NCBI GenBank assembly: GCA_037951105.1
Contig: JBAMJV010007927.1
Coordinates: 1 to 64,000, forward strand
Source of the DNA: Echinarachnius parma
Lineage: Eukaryota > Echinodermata > Echinoidea > Clypeasteroida > Echinarachniidae
Length of the DNA: 64,000 nt
Direction of reading: 5' to 3'
Every line of letters starts with the position of its first letter. Within the stretch, counting starts at the first letter, position 1. The notes beneath the pieces are model-generated. The model worked only from the letters and a program-made list of their open reading frames with translations, did not search any database and was not told the DNA's origin. Shown piece by piece: positions 10,227 to 21,417 of the stretch. The translations under genes were made by a program, and so were the position numbers.

Positions 10227-10730
10227 TTATAGTGTATCATACTTACCAGTATGTTTAATACATTTAATCAGATAACTGAAATTATGTGGCTTAAATATAT
10301 CTTTTATAGTGAGATCCTTCACCTTCATATCTCTTTTAAGAGAGTATCTTTCCACATTATATTTAATACAATATAATAAATAGTGAGATATATTATCAAC
10401 AATATGACATGTTTCACACAGGTTGTGTGGTACATACCCCATATTAAAACGATAATCGGGTAATAATGTCTGTCCCAATCTTAATCTATAATATAATACT
10501 TCATTGCGTCGGCATTTAAACTGCATAAAATGGGCACTACCAACGGTTGGTTCTAAGTAAAATAGAGATCTCCCGTGAGTATACGTTGTCCATCTGCGTT
10601 GCCACATTTCCATATATTTATGTTTATAATATGATGTGCATTCCTGCAGGTTCAATGAAATTTGCATATCTATATTTACATTAGACAAGGCTTCTTTTGC
10701 TAAAGTGTCAGCCATCTCATTTGCCTTCAA
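10227..10730 (-). pseudogene. LINE ORF2 C-terminal part, end of RNase H and zinc region
   Basis: The frame begins within the last RNase H motif (NEMADTLAKEAL, with the fourth catalytic Asp). It continues with the C-terminal cysteine/histidine region of I-like LINEs (YVPHNLCETCHIVDNISHYL), a CCHC-like nucleic-acid-binding site. It is separated from the upstream RT frame only by one extra A in the AAA at about 10728: reading GGC-AAT instead of GGC-AAA-TGA would join IEG to NEMAD. It overlaps the upstream frame by 14 bases. Confidence 0.8.
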
Positions 10731-13113
10731 TACCGCAATGAGATGGTATCCACGCTAACATTATAGTATGTCCTCGATTTCTCAATTGAGTATATTTAAA
10801 CACAATTTCTTTAATAATGTTAGAATCACAATTCCAACAATTATTTTCAATTAACAACAATGTACTTAAAGAGTCTGTAAGAATAATGGAGGATGCAGGC
10901 CGGAAATCTTCCAGCCATTCAAGTGCCAATAAAATGGCAGCCTGCTCCGCTCTACATACAGATACTGGAGATATTTTCTTTTTTATTTTAACATCATAAT
11001 ATGGAATATATACCGCTGACGATGTATTATCAGTATCTGGGTCCTTTGACCCGTCAGTGTATATATGCAACATATCATTCCATGTAACATTTATTTTATC
11101 CATGGATATTTGTTTTTTCAAATGTATACTATCTTTCACCCTGCAGGCATCGTGTATTGTTGTATCAATGAGAGGTACTGAGAGGTGCCAAAATGGGATC
11201 ACAAAATCAACATTTTGTTGAATTTTCATATTTTCATGTTTTGTACGTAACAATAATGGTTTCGGCGTGCGCCTTTCATCCATTAACTTAATAACCTCAT
11301 CCTGCCAGCAAGGTTCGAGTATATCATATTTAAGCTTATCATTTCCAGTACTCTGTATATAGCATTTATATTTATCAATTTTCATTGCTCTTTGTATATC
11401 TAATGGGGGTTCATTACAAATGACCTGAAGAGCTGCTAGGGCGGTACCATGGAGTGCCCCTGTAGCAGTCTTCAGGCCCAAATATTGTACCGAATTGACT
11501 TTTGCAAGGGTAGTAACTGGGGCAGCTTCGTATACCTCGCAGCCATACTCTAGTATAGAACGTACTAAGGTTTTATATAAAATCAAGAGTATTTTAGAGT
11601 CAGGTCCCCAGTTACCACCCGATATACATCTTAGGAAATTTATCCTTTTTTTACATTTAATTATCATTTTTTCCACATGGGGTTTCCATGTTAACTTAGT
11701 ATCAAGACTCATTCCTAAGTACTCATATTCATGTACATTCTGCAATTGCACATCATTTATTTTAATATTTAATGTACATTCTTTTCTTCTTTTCGTGAAT
11801 GTCATAATACATGTTTTGTCTATGGACACCATCAATTTCCATTTACTACACCATTGTACGACATTATTTGTTTCTATTTGTAGTTGATTTTGTAATGAGT
11901 CAACATCTTTGTTCCTCATCCAAAACACTACATCATCTGCGTATATTGCCGTAGGGGCTTTGCATACTTTCACTAAGTCATGCATATACAAATTAAATAA
12001 TACAGGGCTTATGACACTGCCCTGAGGCAAACCTCGTGTAGTTATGAATGGCTCAGACAGCTCCTTACCAACTCTCACCTGAATGAGTCTTTTTCCAAGA
12101 AAGGCTACTATCCAATTATATACCTTTCCAACAAAACCCATACTTTTTAATTTCACCAAAAGGCCATCCCTCCAGACTGTATCGAAAGCCTTAGCAAAAT
12201 CCATAAATATACAACTCGTATATTCATTTCCCGCGAATCCTTTTATAATGTCTCTTTCTAATCGTAATAAATTATCCATTCCTCTTCTACCTTCTACAAA
12301 TCCAGTCTGTGCATAATCCAACAAATTATCTTTTTTAATCTGTCTAGCAAGCCTATTGACTATCATTTTTTCCATTATTTTACTCAAAACTGAGGTTAAT
12401 GAAATTGGTCTATAGGAGCCTACTGAGCCAAATTCCTTATTCCTTTTCCGAATAGGTATCACTTCAGCATGTAGCCAATTAGATGTAGGTATAATACCTA
12501 ATTCCCATATCATATTAAAAATATGCAACATCTGTCGTATACAATTTACAGGAAGATTTTCTAATAATTGTTTACCTATCATATCTAACCCTGGTGCGCT
12601 ATGTTTAATGTGTTTTATTACATTAATTAATTCCTCTATACAAAAGGATTCATTAAGCGCATCACAAGTGTCAATATATTTATCACTTACACATTCTATC
12701 TCTATTTGATTATCATCATTTATCCGCATATGATTACCAAAATTATTGACTAGAGCATCCGCCTTAACTTTATCATCATTGACAAAGACACCATTTATTT
12801 TCAATGGGACCTTATTATCATTATTATCATTTTCTACAATACCCTGTAGTCTTTTAACTTTTTCCCAAAGGGTAACCATTGGGGTGTGTCTATTGACTTC
12901 ACCACATAAATGTTTCCAATGATTATCCTTTGCTTCTCTAATAACCCGTTGGGCGGTTGCTCTTTTGTCAGTATAATCTTTAACGTCTACCATTAAAGGT
13001 AGTTCAGATTCGTCAAATGAGATGCGCGGCGCCATCTTGCATACGCGTTGCGCACGGTGCGTAATGCACGTTAGCTCAGTGTCATGCGGTGCGCGCAAAC
13101 TAGCCCAGTTCAA
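10717..13113 (-). pseudogene. LINE ORF2, reverse transcriptase and RNase H
   Basis: 798 codons. RT motifs in order: RPISLTSVLSKIMEKMI (motif 2), TGFVEGRRGMDNLL, FMDFAKAFDTVWRD (motif A, catalytic Asp), GLPQGSVISPVLFNLYM (motif B), AIYADDVVFW (motif C, YADD), then thumb sequence EYLGMSLDTKLTW. RNase H follows with DGS, AEQAA, TDSLS and WIPSHCGIEG as its active-site blocks. The first 40 codons (MNWASLRAPHDTE and on) do not look like LINE protein; they lie over a GC-rich stretch at about 13012-13133 that seems to be an insertion changing frame from the endonuclease part. The ORF ends at the frameshift in RNase H. The protein made the cDNA at the target site in the active ancestor. Confidence 0.88.
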
Positions 13114-13133
13114 AATGGCGACCCGCTATGTAG
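13012..13133. repeat. GC-rich insert between endonuclease and RT
   Basis: Expected LINE protein resumes on both sides (AERTML before, VDVKDYTDKRATAQ after), but the roughly 120 bases between are GC-rich, with several GCGCAC/GTGCGC words, unlike the AT-rich LINE. The reading frame differs on the two sides. The exact edges are not certain. Confidence 0.4.
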
Positions 13134-14117
13134 CATCCCCACCTTTAACATAGTTCGCTCTGCTTTTCGTTTAGCTTTATTACGCTCCTTTTTAGCTTCA
13201 TTACACTCTGGAGTCCACCATGGGACTGGTGCGAGATCCTTACACTTCTTTTGTTTAGGTATAGCTTCTTTGGCTGCTACATTTATTTGAGCAATAAAAT
13301 CATCATACAATGCTTGTACATCATCATTATTTTCTTGAAATTCTACATTTATCAAGGCAGACTTATATTTGTCCCAATCTGCTTTCTTATATGCCCATTT
13401 CTTTTCTTCTTCACTTTCAATATATACATTTTGATTTCTACTAAATTGTATTTTAAAATATATTATATTGTGATCACTGCCACAATTCTCCTCCAAAACA
13501 GCCCAAGAACTTTTAGAAGCTAATTCTCTACTCATTATTGTTAAATCAATATGAGTAGATGTACCATTTCTTTCATTATACCTAGTGGGGGTACCATCGT
13601 TTAAACAGACCAAATCATATTTTTCAATAAAACCTTCGACTACCGAGCCATTAATATCTTTCTTTTCACTGCCCCAAAGGGGATTGTGTGAATTAAAGTC
13701 TCCACAAATGATTGTATGTTGAATTGTGGGATCTATTAATGTTTCTAAATAATCTTTCTGAATCTTTTGACAAGGATTATAAAAATTGATAATCGATATC
13801 TTTATACCATTTACAAAAACATTAACTTGTTGATATTCATCATCAGGAGGGGAGGGTACTATTTCATAAGTTATTGACTTATGAATAAATATCGCACACC
13901 CTCCTCTGATTCCTGAATTTCTTGGTTTTAATAAACTAATATAATGTGGAATGTTAAAAACATTGTCCCCTTGTAACCATGTCTCTTGCAAGCATAAAAT
14001 ATGATGCAAATCATTACATTTACTAAGGTGATGCGTTAAATCATCTCCATTACTATGTAAACTTCTTGCATTCCATTGTAATATACGGAGTGCATTTATA
14101 TCCTTATTTCTATTCAT
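13110..14117 (-). pseudogene. LINE ORF2 N-terminus, AP endonuclease
   Basis: 335 codons starting MNRNKDINALRILQWNARSL. APE motifs: QWNARS (Asn), CLQETWL (metal-binding Glu), IINFYNP, CGDFNSHNPLWGS (catalytic Asp and Asn), THIDLTIMS (Asp), and EENCGSDHNIIYF (terminal Asp-His). This domain nicks the target DNA that primes reverse transcription. All key residues are present, so only the frame break after AERTML prevents continuous translation into RT. The chosen ATG follows the ORF1-ORF2 spacer. Confidence 0.88.
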
Positions 14118-14165
14118 ATTCTTAATAGTTTACAATACAGCATGAGCCATTCACGAGGCTCCCTA

Positions 14166-14205
14166 CAATTGTGTGGTTCCGCACGCACCCCCGTGCAGAT
14201 AATTG
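14166..14205 (-). ncRNA. Hairpin of the array type between ORF1 and ORF2
   Basis: GCACG (14181-14185) pairs with CGTGC (14192-14196) around CACCCC, the same loop type as the 8041-9660 array. An outer pair CAATT (14166-14170) with AATTG (14201-14205) adds a second helix. It lies in the 195-base spacer between the ORFs, which ties the distant array to this LINE. Confidence 0.6.
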
Positions 14206-14312
14206 GGCGAAAACTCATGCAATTATAAAGGCGCTTATAACTGATGCTCGCAAAAAAGACAAACATGTATATATTATAAAACAGGCACAATTCCAAAAAG
14301 ATCCTATATATA

Positions 14313-15030
14313 TTAAACTGCAATCATTTGATGGATTGCTTTAGGATCTATGGCAATCCCACAGCATTTCGCAGCAGCATCCACTACCAGTTTAATTCTA
14401 TTACTCTTTGTGTGTGTTTCATTCAAATTATTAATTATAAAGGCCATCAGGCCCAACATTTGCTCCAATTTGAAGCATGCCTGTTCCGGGGGAGATTGGA
14501 TTGGTGTTTGGGTGTTCTGCTCAATGAGAGTTGGGTTTTCTGTCTGCATTGAGTTAGTTTTTGGCTTGGGTGTGGGTTTATTAATAAGCTTAAATTTATG
14601 TACCGTCGGAATTTTACTCTTTTTTTGTGAAGAGCTTCCTTGGGTCACTGGGGTTTGTGAGTCTGTATCTGGGGGTCCAGAGGGGGTTGTGTCCTTCGGC
14701 ACAGTGGGGGTTGGATTATTGGGCACAGCGGGGGTTGGATTATTGGGCACAGCGGGGGTAGTGTTCTTAGACACAGCGGGGGTTGTGTTCTTAGACACAG
14801 CGGGGGGAACGGTAGGTGGATGCGCTGCTGGTGCTGGCGCTTGCTTTGTTGTGTTTGCGAGCTGTTTAGCAGCCTCAGCATATGAAATGCTGTTTGCTAT
14901 CCTATGAGCCTGAATCTCCTTAGCTTTTTTAAAATGCGGGCACCCCTGGAACGCCGCGCTGTGTTTGCCCCCGCAGTGAGCGCAGAGGGGGGACTGCTTG
15001 TTGGGGCAGTCCTTCCACTCATGCGCTGCA
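14313..15030 (-). pseudogene. LINE ORF1 C-terminal part, zinc knuckles and repeats
   Basis: Genuine gag-like sequence begins at about codon HEWKDCPNK and continues PLCAHCGGKHSAAFQGCPHF, the last CCHC knuckles of an I-type ORF1, which binds LINE RNA. A Pro/Thr region follows with five 8-residue repeats of the type TPAVSKNT/TPAVPNNP (about 14690-14812), then a C-terminal helix region (FKLEQMLGLMAFIINNLNET). The upstream residues of the open frame to 15116 belong to an insert. The missing first knuckle is found at 15818-15996. Confidence 0.75.
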
Positions 15031-15817
15031 CCATGGACGCTTAATGGAAAGACCGACCACTGTGCAATTATCGTGTACAAAGTGAATGGGCAGAGCGCGA
15101 TGTACAAAATTAACACGCACTTTGATACGCAGGCTTTTCATTATGACGTCACAATAACAATGTTTACTTCGCCTGACTAAAAATAACTTCAAGATGACGT
15201 GATAAAGTTTGACGACCCCAAATTTGCATATCGCGCATGAAATTTGCTTTGCGCACAATTTGCGCGTACAATTATAAAGAATTAAATAAAGACAGTGCGC
15301 GGACTGAGCGCGCATTAACATTATAATACGCGAGTAGCCATTGCCATTTTTCTCTACACGGTAACAAATCTTTAAATTTAAAAAATATGTTTCTCACAGC
15401 TTTGATTTCAATTGTAAAATCGCTATCGACTATAATTTTAAAATATTTTTCTTATCATGAGGATAATATTAATTCTACATAAAGACATAGCCCTAAAGGT
15501 TACTAAGGTCGACACTTAAAGCTGTTGCTCAATCTTCATGCTAGCCTGATTTGCCGAGTATTTGTAAGTACAGTTTGATCCTTATTTTCTTTAAAATTCT
15601 TACGAACGAAGGGGACATATGTTCCAAAAAAGCTATCGACTATAATTTTAAAATGTTTTTTTATTAATAAAAATGATACAAATACATTGATATAATACAT
15701 TCCATATGGTTACTAAGGTCTGGCCTTAAGCTCGATTTGAATCTTCATTCTGTTTGAAGGAACATCGCTGCGCGACCGCCAGTGAGCTGTCTTGTAATTC
15801 TACAGTCTTTGGCTGCA
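15031..15817. repeat. 787-bp insert splitting LINE ORF1
   Basis: The gag sequence is continuous if this segment is removed, and GCTGCA at 15025-15030 repeats at 15812-15817, as a 6-bp target duplication would. Inside, GCTATCGACTATAATTTTAA occurs at about 15422 and 15631, and GGTTACTAAGGTC at about 15497 and 15708, so the segment contains an old tandem duplication of about 210 bp. No terminal inverted repeat or ORF was found. Confidence 0.55.
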
Positions 15818-15996
15818 CTGCATGTGGGGCAGCGCAGTTTGGCGCTGCAAAATGCGACCGTGTGGCCAAACCTTTGGCACTTAAAACACCGCGCAACCGG
15901 GGGGACGTATGTTTTAACACGTTTGCGTTCGTATCCCAAATATACGTATTCTGGCAACTGCTGGCCTCTAAAATCTAAACAAATTGCCAACGTCAT
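15818..15996 (-). pseudogene. LINE ORF1 N-terminal fragment with first CCHC knuckle
   Basis: Reads TLAICLDFRGQQLPEYVYLG, then YERKRVKTYVPPVARCFKC and QRFGHTVAFCSAKLRCPTCS, the usual region just before and at the first zinc knuckle of I-like gag proteins. It stops matching at the insert described above. Upstream of ATGACGTTGGC the gag N-terminus is absent and block A/B sequence takes its place, so ORF1 is also truncated at its 5' side. Confidence 0.75.
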
Positions 15997-16009
15997 GATC
16001 GTTTAGATT

Positions 16010-16057
16010 GGGAGCCACGGTAGAGCATAAAAGCCGAGTGTCTACATTCGATATTAT
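16010..16057 (+). repeat. Block B, copy 1
   Basis: 48 bases starting GGGAGCCACGGTAGAGCATA, identical to 17964-18011. It is preceded by a piece of block A (CGTCATGATCGTTTAGATT) and followed by the start of block A (CATTTGACAAAG), so A and B pieces alternate here as if cut from a tandem or rearranged 5' region. Confidence 0.75.
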
Positions 16058-16086
16058 CATTTGACAAAGCCTGCAGTAGGGCCATT

Positions 16087-17223
16087 GGTCACGTGTGTGA
16101 CCCAAAACATGACAAATTTTGAAATGGGATGCTTATATTTCAGTAAGTATGAGACTATAATGATTTTTACTTCATATGTGACTTGAATATGTTGTAGTCT
16201 TTCAAACTTAACACAAAAGATTTTATAAGGATTACGTAACTCAATGTCAGAGGTCAAATGACATGGGTCACGTGTGTGACTTCGCACGGAGCACTTTTTT
16301 CATAACTAAATTTCATTTGGAAAATTCTTTAAAATATGAATAGCAATAATGTTCATCTTATTACCAGAGAAGTACTATACATTTGTAAGTACAACAATAG
16401 CAATGAATGAGAATTATATCAAACCGTTGTTTTTTATAGTACATATGAACAAGTTTCCATTGAAAACGCGCATAAGACTAACACAAGCAGACGACGCGAA
16501 TCAAGTCTATGCTATATGCATTACAACAACGGCTTTTAATTCACGTTGGAGACGGACTATGTACCTGGACAATGGCAGCGCGCTCCACACAATGCGCGTA
16601 AACGTATGTCCTTCGCGCATTCACGTTTCTACGTGTTATGTGCCTTACGAGCAAACGCAAAGAATCAAATATAGCTAAAAGTGGAAAATTAAGTTGTCAA
16701 GAAACACAAAAAAGGCCCTATTTTCCCGTCTAATAATCCAAATGTTTCTTACATTAGAAGAAAGGTAATTTTGTCCTCTTTGTTTTGGTATCCGAGACGG
16801 TATAAAAACGTATCAGGGTAAAATTATACGATCGGCTGAATGAGCGAGGGTTGGTACAAATTCGTCAAATTTCTTCTATTCGCCATAGGGAAGTGGCCAT
16901 TCTGCCAAATTTTACCAAAAATTCAACGGCAAAAGGCCATATTTTCCCAGTAATGAAACGAGACATAATTGGTACCATTGAAAAGGAAATTTATCACTGA
17001 TTAATATTCCACCCGAGACGGTATAAATTGTTTAAACGAATTTAAGCTATGAGAGTTTTATTTCACACAGCGCGAGAAAATGGAGCTAAATTCTGTTAAT
17101 TTCCCGTGTTGAAGCGCGCTGTGCGGATTGTGTGGAGTATTTGCATCAAAGTTTTCAATATGCTTAATTATGTGGCAACGTCTGGTCACGTGTGTGACAT
17201 TTTGGGGTGGTCACGTGTGTGAC
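16087..17223. repeat. Region with four GTCACGTGTGTGAC palindromic motifs
   Basis: GTCACGTGTGTGAC occurs at about 16088, 16267, 17187 and 17209. Each is a 5-bp inverted repeat around GTGT and contains the E-box CACGTG. Between them are two diverged direct copies of a segment with AAAGGCC(C)TATTTTCCC, at about 16711 and 16934, each followed by CGAGACGGTATAAA. No gene seen. Confidence 0.6.
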
Positions 17224-17563
17224 ATGTACAATATGAATGGAAAAATGGGAATTTTATAATATCGGGTTTAGAAAAGAATGAAAGGTTGAATTTTTACAAA
17301 GTTGGTATAAACCTGTACAGGAAAGTGAGAAGAATGAGCTTGCTAATTATCCTTTTGATATCTTGATTATTTTCTGAATTATGATTATTAGAAAAATATT
17401 GAAATATGTAAATTTATGCAAATGAGTAAAAAAGTTTCATTTTAAACTTCAAATCATGTATTTCATGAAACTTTACACATGGATCATTCCAAAAATGGAA
17501 CAAAACTACAGAAAAATAAAACTTCAATTTTTCCGAAAAAGTTTCACTTTTCAAAGAATGGCC

Positions 17564-18011
17564 CAGTAGCATACGAAACGTCATGATCGTTTAGATTCCT
17601 AGTTTGACCATACATTGCGAGACAAACGAATATCATTAGCGATATTATTTCCGATACTATATATCCGCAATGGATTATATATTTACTATTATTGATTGAA
17701 CATACGGGCGCCGTGCCCTGAAATTGATACGTAGATATGAGCGTTGTAGCGAGAAGGTGGCTAGGTTCTACCGTGGGTTTGGCATCAACCGTTGGGGGCC
17801 GGTTGGTCGGGGTAGTGTCGTGACGACGTAGCGTACGCTGGTTCGTTAGGCGGGCCGATCCAGTGTCCCGTTGATTGGTTGTGTGCCCGTGTGCACCGGC
17901 CAATCGGCGTGTTCCGTTGTTGACCTATCAGGAACGCAATCGCTCATGCGAGATTGTGATGTTGGGAGCCACGGTAGAGCATAAAAGCCGAGTGTCTACA
18001 TTCGATATTAT
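17564..18011 (+). repeat. Block A copy, unique segment, block B copy 2
   Basis: Block A (17564-17692, starting CAGTAGCATACGAAACG) is followed by about 270 GC-richer bases and then block B (17964-18011). A 119-codon minus-strand frame crosses this segment, but its end is simply block A sequence, so I do not call it a gene. A TA microsatellite follows at about 18175-18197. Confidence 0.6.
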
Positions 18012-18491
18012 AATTTGCGAAAGATCGCACACTGAAAGAATATATATAAACTCCATTTAAAGTATTAATATGATTTTATAAATAACTTTAATATTATGAC
18101 TATAATTGTACATTTAGTACAGCATAGCATAACGAAATGTGTGTAAGCATATATATAATCCCATAGTGGATACACTATATATATATATATATATATTTAT
18201 GTAAATATATAAACGTAACTAATATGACCCACTCTCAAAAAGGTATTACTTACTATATTATTTGAGTCCTGAGGCTAGATTTGAGAATATATACTATATT
18301 GATATAGGATTATAAGTAGGCCTACGCATTAATTTAATATCATCACTAGCGGCGGGAGACCCTAAGTGAAGATATATATAATAATAAACGAAAAGCCATT
18401 TTGAAATTTAAGTTATATTATTTAAAAGTAAAGTCTGGCGCATATAATCTTATAGATTGAGGCGCCACTAAAACATCACCACCACCACCAC

Positions 18492-18634
18492 CATTTGACA
18501 AAGTATTGCAGTAGCATACGAAACGTCATGATCGTTTAGATTCCTAGTTTGACCATACATTGCGAGACAAACGAATATCATTAGCGATATTATTTCCGAT
18601 ACTATATCCGCAATGGATTATATATTTACTATTA
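18492..18634 (+). repeat. Block A, right copy
   Basis: Begins CATTTGACAAAGTATTGCAG directly after a CAC microsatellite and ends TATATTTACTATT. Positions 18492-18598 are the inverted partner of 7651-7757, 10.7 kb away. Confidence 0.85.
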
Positions 18635-19659
18635 ACAACAACATGACTGTGTTCGCTTCGAATTCGCTAACTCTCCGCTCGCTCCGATCCGAGACTAGGA
18701 CATCGATATAAACCACTGGATATAGCAACAGCGCCCTCATCATGAAGCCAGCGACAGTGTCAACAATATCCAATAATCCAAAATTGCACCCAAGAACAGA
18801 AATGCTCCATTCACTTGTGTGTTATATTGACCATTTTCAACGACGGAAAACCACATTATTGTGGCATCTTAAGTTCCACTTGATGGAATGAAAAGGAAAT
18901 TTCATTATCATAGAAGAGCTCGTTAGTGGTGAGTAAATGTATTAGGTCTGAGAAAATGCATCATTTGCGCAATTTATTCACTTGTTTTCTTTCGTGTTAT
19001 ATGTGCCCCACATACTATGCAGTTCTGCCCGAAACTTTCGAAAGGGCCCGAAAAGAGTCTTTTAGAGGCGAATCGCGCATTTGTGCACATTTGTGGTATA
19101 CATTTCTAAATTTAGGTTTTTAATATGATTTGAACTCTCCTTTATCATATCTCACGATCAATTATGTTATCTTAACGCAAAGTAATAGTTGTGTATTGTT
19201 AGCAGATCTAAATTCGGTCACGCATATTCAAAACGGGTAAACTGGCTTCATCACGGTGTTATCATTACTTTTAATTGTATGTAATCATGCTTTAGAAAAT
19301 CACGTAATTGAATGGCCAAAGTTGGGGCTAGTGACCAAACAATAAAGCCTTTAACTTGGGACAAGTAAAATTCCAGAACACACGATTGAAATTATATCAT
19401 TTATGAATGTGAATTATGTATATTGTCAAATGAAAGTATAATCCATGGACAATAGTCGTAGCATAGTTTTCAATAGACACTGTGGTCCAATGAAAATTTA
19501 AGAGTTTGTATCTATAGTTTGGTAAATTTATTTATTTGATATCAAATTTAAAACCAGAATTTAGATATAAAGTGCTCAGTTTAATACCTTGTCATTGCCT
19601 TGCATATTTTTAAAACTAAAGACTTTTTTCTCTTTTTTTTTCCTCTTTCTCTAAATTAG

Positions 19660-19758
19660 ATTCCTGATCAGATGCCCACTTCTCACTGGCCATCAACTGC
19701 ATGCTCGGCTGTATACAGCAGCAGTGGGATTCGACTTCAAGCCAGAACCATAAATTGA
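19660..19758 (+). CDS. Candidate terminal exon, unidentified protein
   Basis: A very strong pyrimidine tract (CTCTTTTTTTTTCCTCTTTC) leads to AAATTAG at 19659. The exon reads in phase 0 IPDQMPTSHWPSTACSAVYS then SSGIRLQARTIN and stops at TGA 19756-19758. The acceptor is among the best in the window. No upstream exon could be connected, and the 32 residues match no family I know. Confidence 0.35.
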   Translation: MPDQMPTSHWPSTACSAVYSSSGIRLQARTIN

Positions 19759-19880
19759 TCTCGCATCTGTTGATCTTCGGGTGTGTTCATAGAACATCTT
19801 CGAAGCCGAGGCCGAGTACCTTTACAAATTTCAAGACTGAGACCAGGATTATTCCAGGATTATTCGCCATTTGACTCAAA

Positions 19881-19903
19881 GGGGGGGGGGGGGGGGGGGG
19901 GGG
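19881..19903 (+). repeat. G tract
   Basis: Uninterrupted run of 23 G. Confidence 0.9.
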
Positions 19904-20045
19904 TCAGTTTCTTTATATATGTTTTGGTGTTCCCTCGCATATTTCCCTATAAGTTGATTTCTATACTTTGGGATTATGTCAGGTTTATAATAGGTTCTGA
20001 CCATACGAGCAATGAAAACTAACAGCTTTCAGGGACGAACACCAA

Positions 20046-20320
20046 ACTACGGTTTTCTATATCTCAGTCGGTAAGAGTGCCTGTCTAGCAATCTCGAGTT
20101 CTCGGGTTCGAATCCCGGTTGAAACTTGGGATCCCATTTTCTTTTGTCTTTTTCATTCATAAATTTCTCCTTGGTCGGGTGTTAAATTAGCCTGTAGTGC
20201 TCTACATCATCAGGCAGTTTTGGCTAGTATGCTCCCCTGGGAGTTGAGATAGTGCACAAGATAATTGTGCGGGATTGAACAGTACATGACGACCAAGGGG
20301 AATTATGTGCTTTGAATAGG
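20046..20320 (+). mobile_element. tRNA-derived SINE, copy 1
   Basis: Pol III A box TATCTCAGTCGG (20060-20071) and B box GGTTCGAATCC (20105-20115) are followed by a body with GGTCGGGTGTTAAATTAGCC, GGCTAGTATGCTCCCCTGGG and AGTTGAGA. The body is shared with the minus-strand copy at 54869-55245. The 3' tail is decayed. Confidence 0.8.
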
Positions 20321-20601
20321 GCACCTAGATACGTACATGGTGCTATATACATGATATATATTATTATATATGAAATGAACATGCGCATATTGACTCTGAA
20401 ATAGAAAACAACAACAGTTGTAATTATATTTTATGACATTCCCAATTGCCTCTTTATTTGTATGACCATGTAGGACCCCATTGCAGAAAGACATTCAATC
20501 TTGACTTGCAATTGAATGTATAACTGAATCTCTTTCTGCAATGGGACCTATATGTTTGTTTATGCTGCATTATGTGTGTATTTGTTTGCTTGTCAGTGCT
20601 C

Positions 20602-20624
20602 GCGTGTGTGTGTGTGTGTGTGTG
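20602..20624 (+). repeat. GT microsatellite
   Basis: Alternating GT run. Surrounding 20320-21080 shows no gene. Confidence 0.8.
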
Positions 20625-21089
20625 TCATCTGAATTTGTGTGCTTTGGTAATTAAGTCAGCTTTGCCAAGTCAAAGGAGTGAAATAGATATACTGAGAATA
20701 AAAATGGAGGATATGAGGAATGTGAAGATATATAAAGGTGATTGATTGCGATTTTAGAATAATAATTAGTATGCAAAATATAAGCACAGATCTTCCCTTC
20801 TATATGAAAAAACATTATTACATTAATTACAGGGGAAAAAATATATGGGGGAGGCGGGGCGAAATTGTTTTTTGTTTTCTGTTTGGATCGTGATCAAATG
20901 CCAATCACTTACATTATTATAGCTAAATAGTAGACCCTAAAATCCGAAAAACAAGAAATGATAAAGTAGCCCCAAAAGTTGGAAAAGTATCTAGCCCCCG
21001 AAAACTACTATAAAATTAGAAAGGGAGCCCCCGCAATAAAAATATGAATTTGTCCCCTGATTAATTGTAATAATTTTGTCCCAATACCT

Positions 21090-21125
21090 CCCCCCCCCCC
21101 CCCCCCCCCCCCACACACACACACA
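21090..21125 (+). repeat. C tract followed by CA repeat
   Basis: About 23 C followed by CACACACACACA. On the minus strand it reads as a glycine run in a spurious ORF. Confidence 0.85.
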
Positions 21126-21417
21126 AAAGGGGGTAGGGAGCCTGATATTCAAAGTGATATTCATGCAATCATATTTAAAATGGCATCCTTGATAATTACA
21201 AATAAATTGACAATATGTTTTGAGTATGAACATAAACATTTTAATCTTCTCGCACTATTTACATTCAATTCCTATACTCTGTATATCGACATGCGCAATG
21301 GATATATGGTGCAATTTGCAATTTTAACTACTTCGGTTTTGTGCGGCGGCTTCAGCGCCGGAATGCGGCAGTGTACAGCACGCTGTATCCAGTGGTGTAT
21401 AGTATATCGATATACGT

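Larger units (their letters stand above)
7758..15996 (-). mobile_element. I-like LINE, rearranged, nearly full length
   Basis: Read on the minus strand, the order is gag-type zinc knuckles (15812-15996 and 14313-15030), AP endonuclease (13110-14117), reverse transcriptase (10717-13113), RNase H (end of that frame plus 10227-10730), a long 3' region, and a CTAA-type tandem tail at 7758-7771. APE, RT and RNase H in one ORF with a CCHC gag ORF is the organisation of the I and related LINE clades. It is inactive as seen: ORF1 is split by an insert at about 15031-15817, and ORF2 is broken by a frame change between endonuclease and RT and by an extra A before the last RNase H motif. Confidence 0.85.

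Noticed and set aside
14350..14907. 185-codon plus-strand ORF rich in Gly/Val
   Set aside because: Antisense shadow of the LINE ORF1 repeat region.
17544..17903. 119-codon minus-strand ORF as a LINE or host gene
   Set aside because: Its C-terminal third is simply block A, which is present elsewhere without the frame; no recognisable domain and composition follows base content.
20050..20120. Functional tRNA gene
   Set aside because: A and B boxes are present, but acceptor and anticodon arms do not pair and a SINE body follows; a second copy has the same body.
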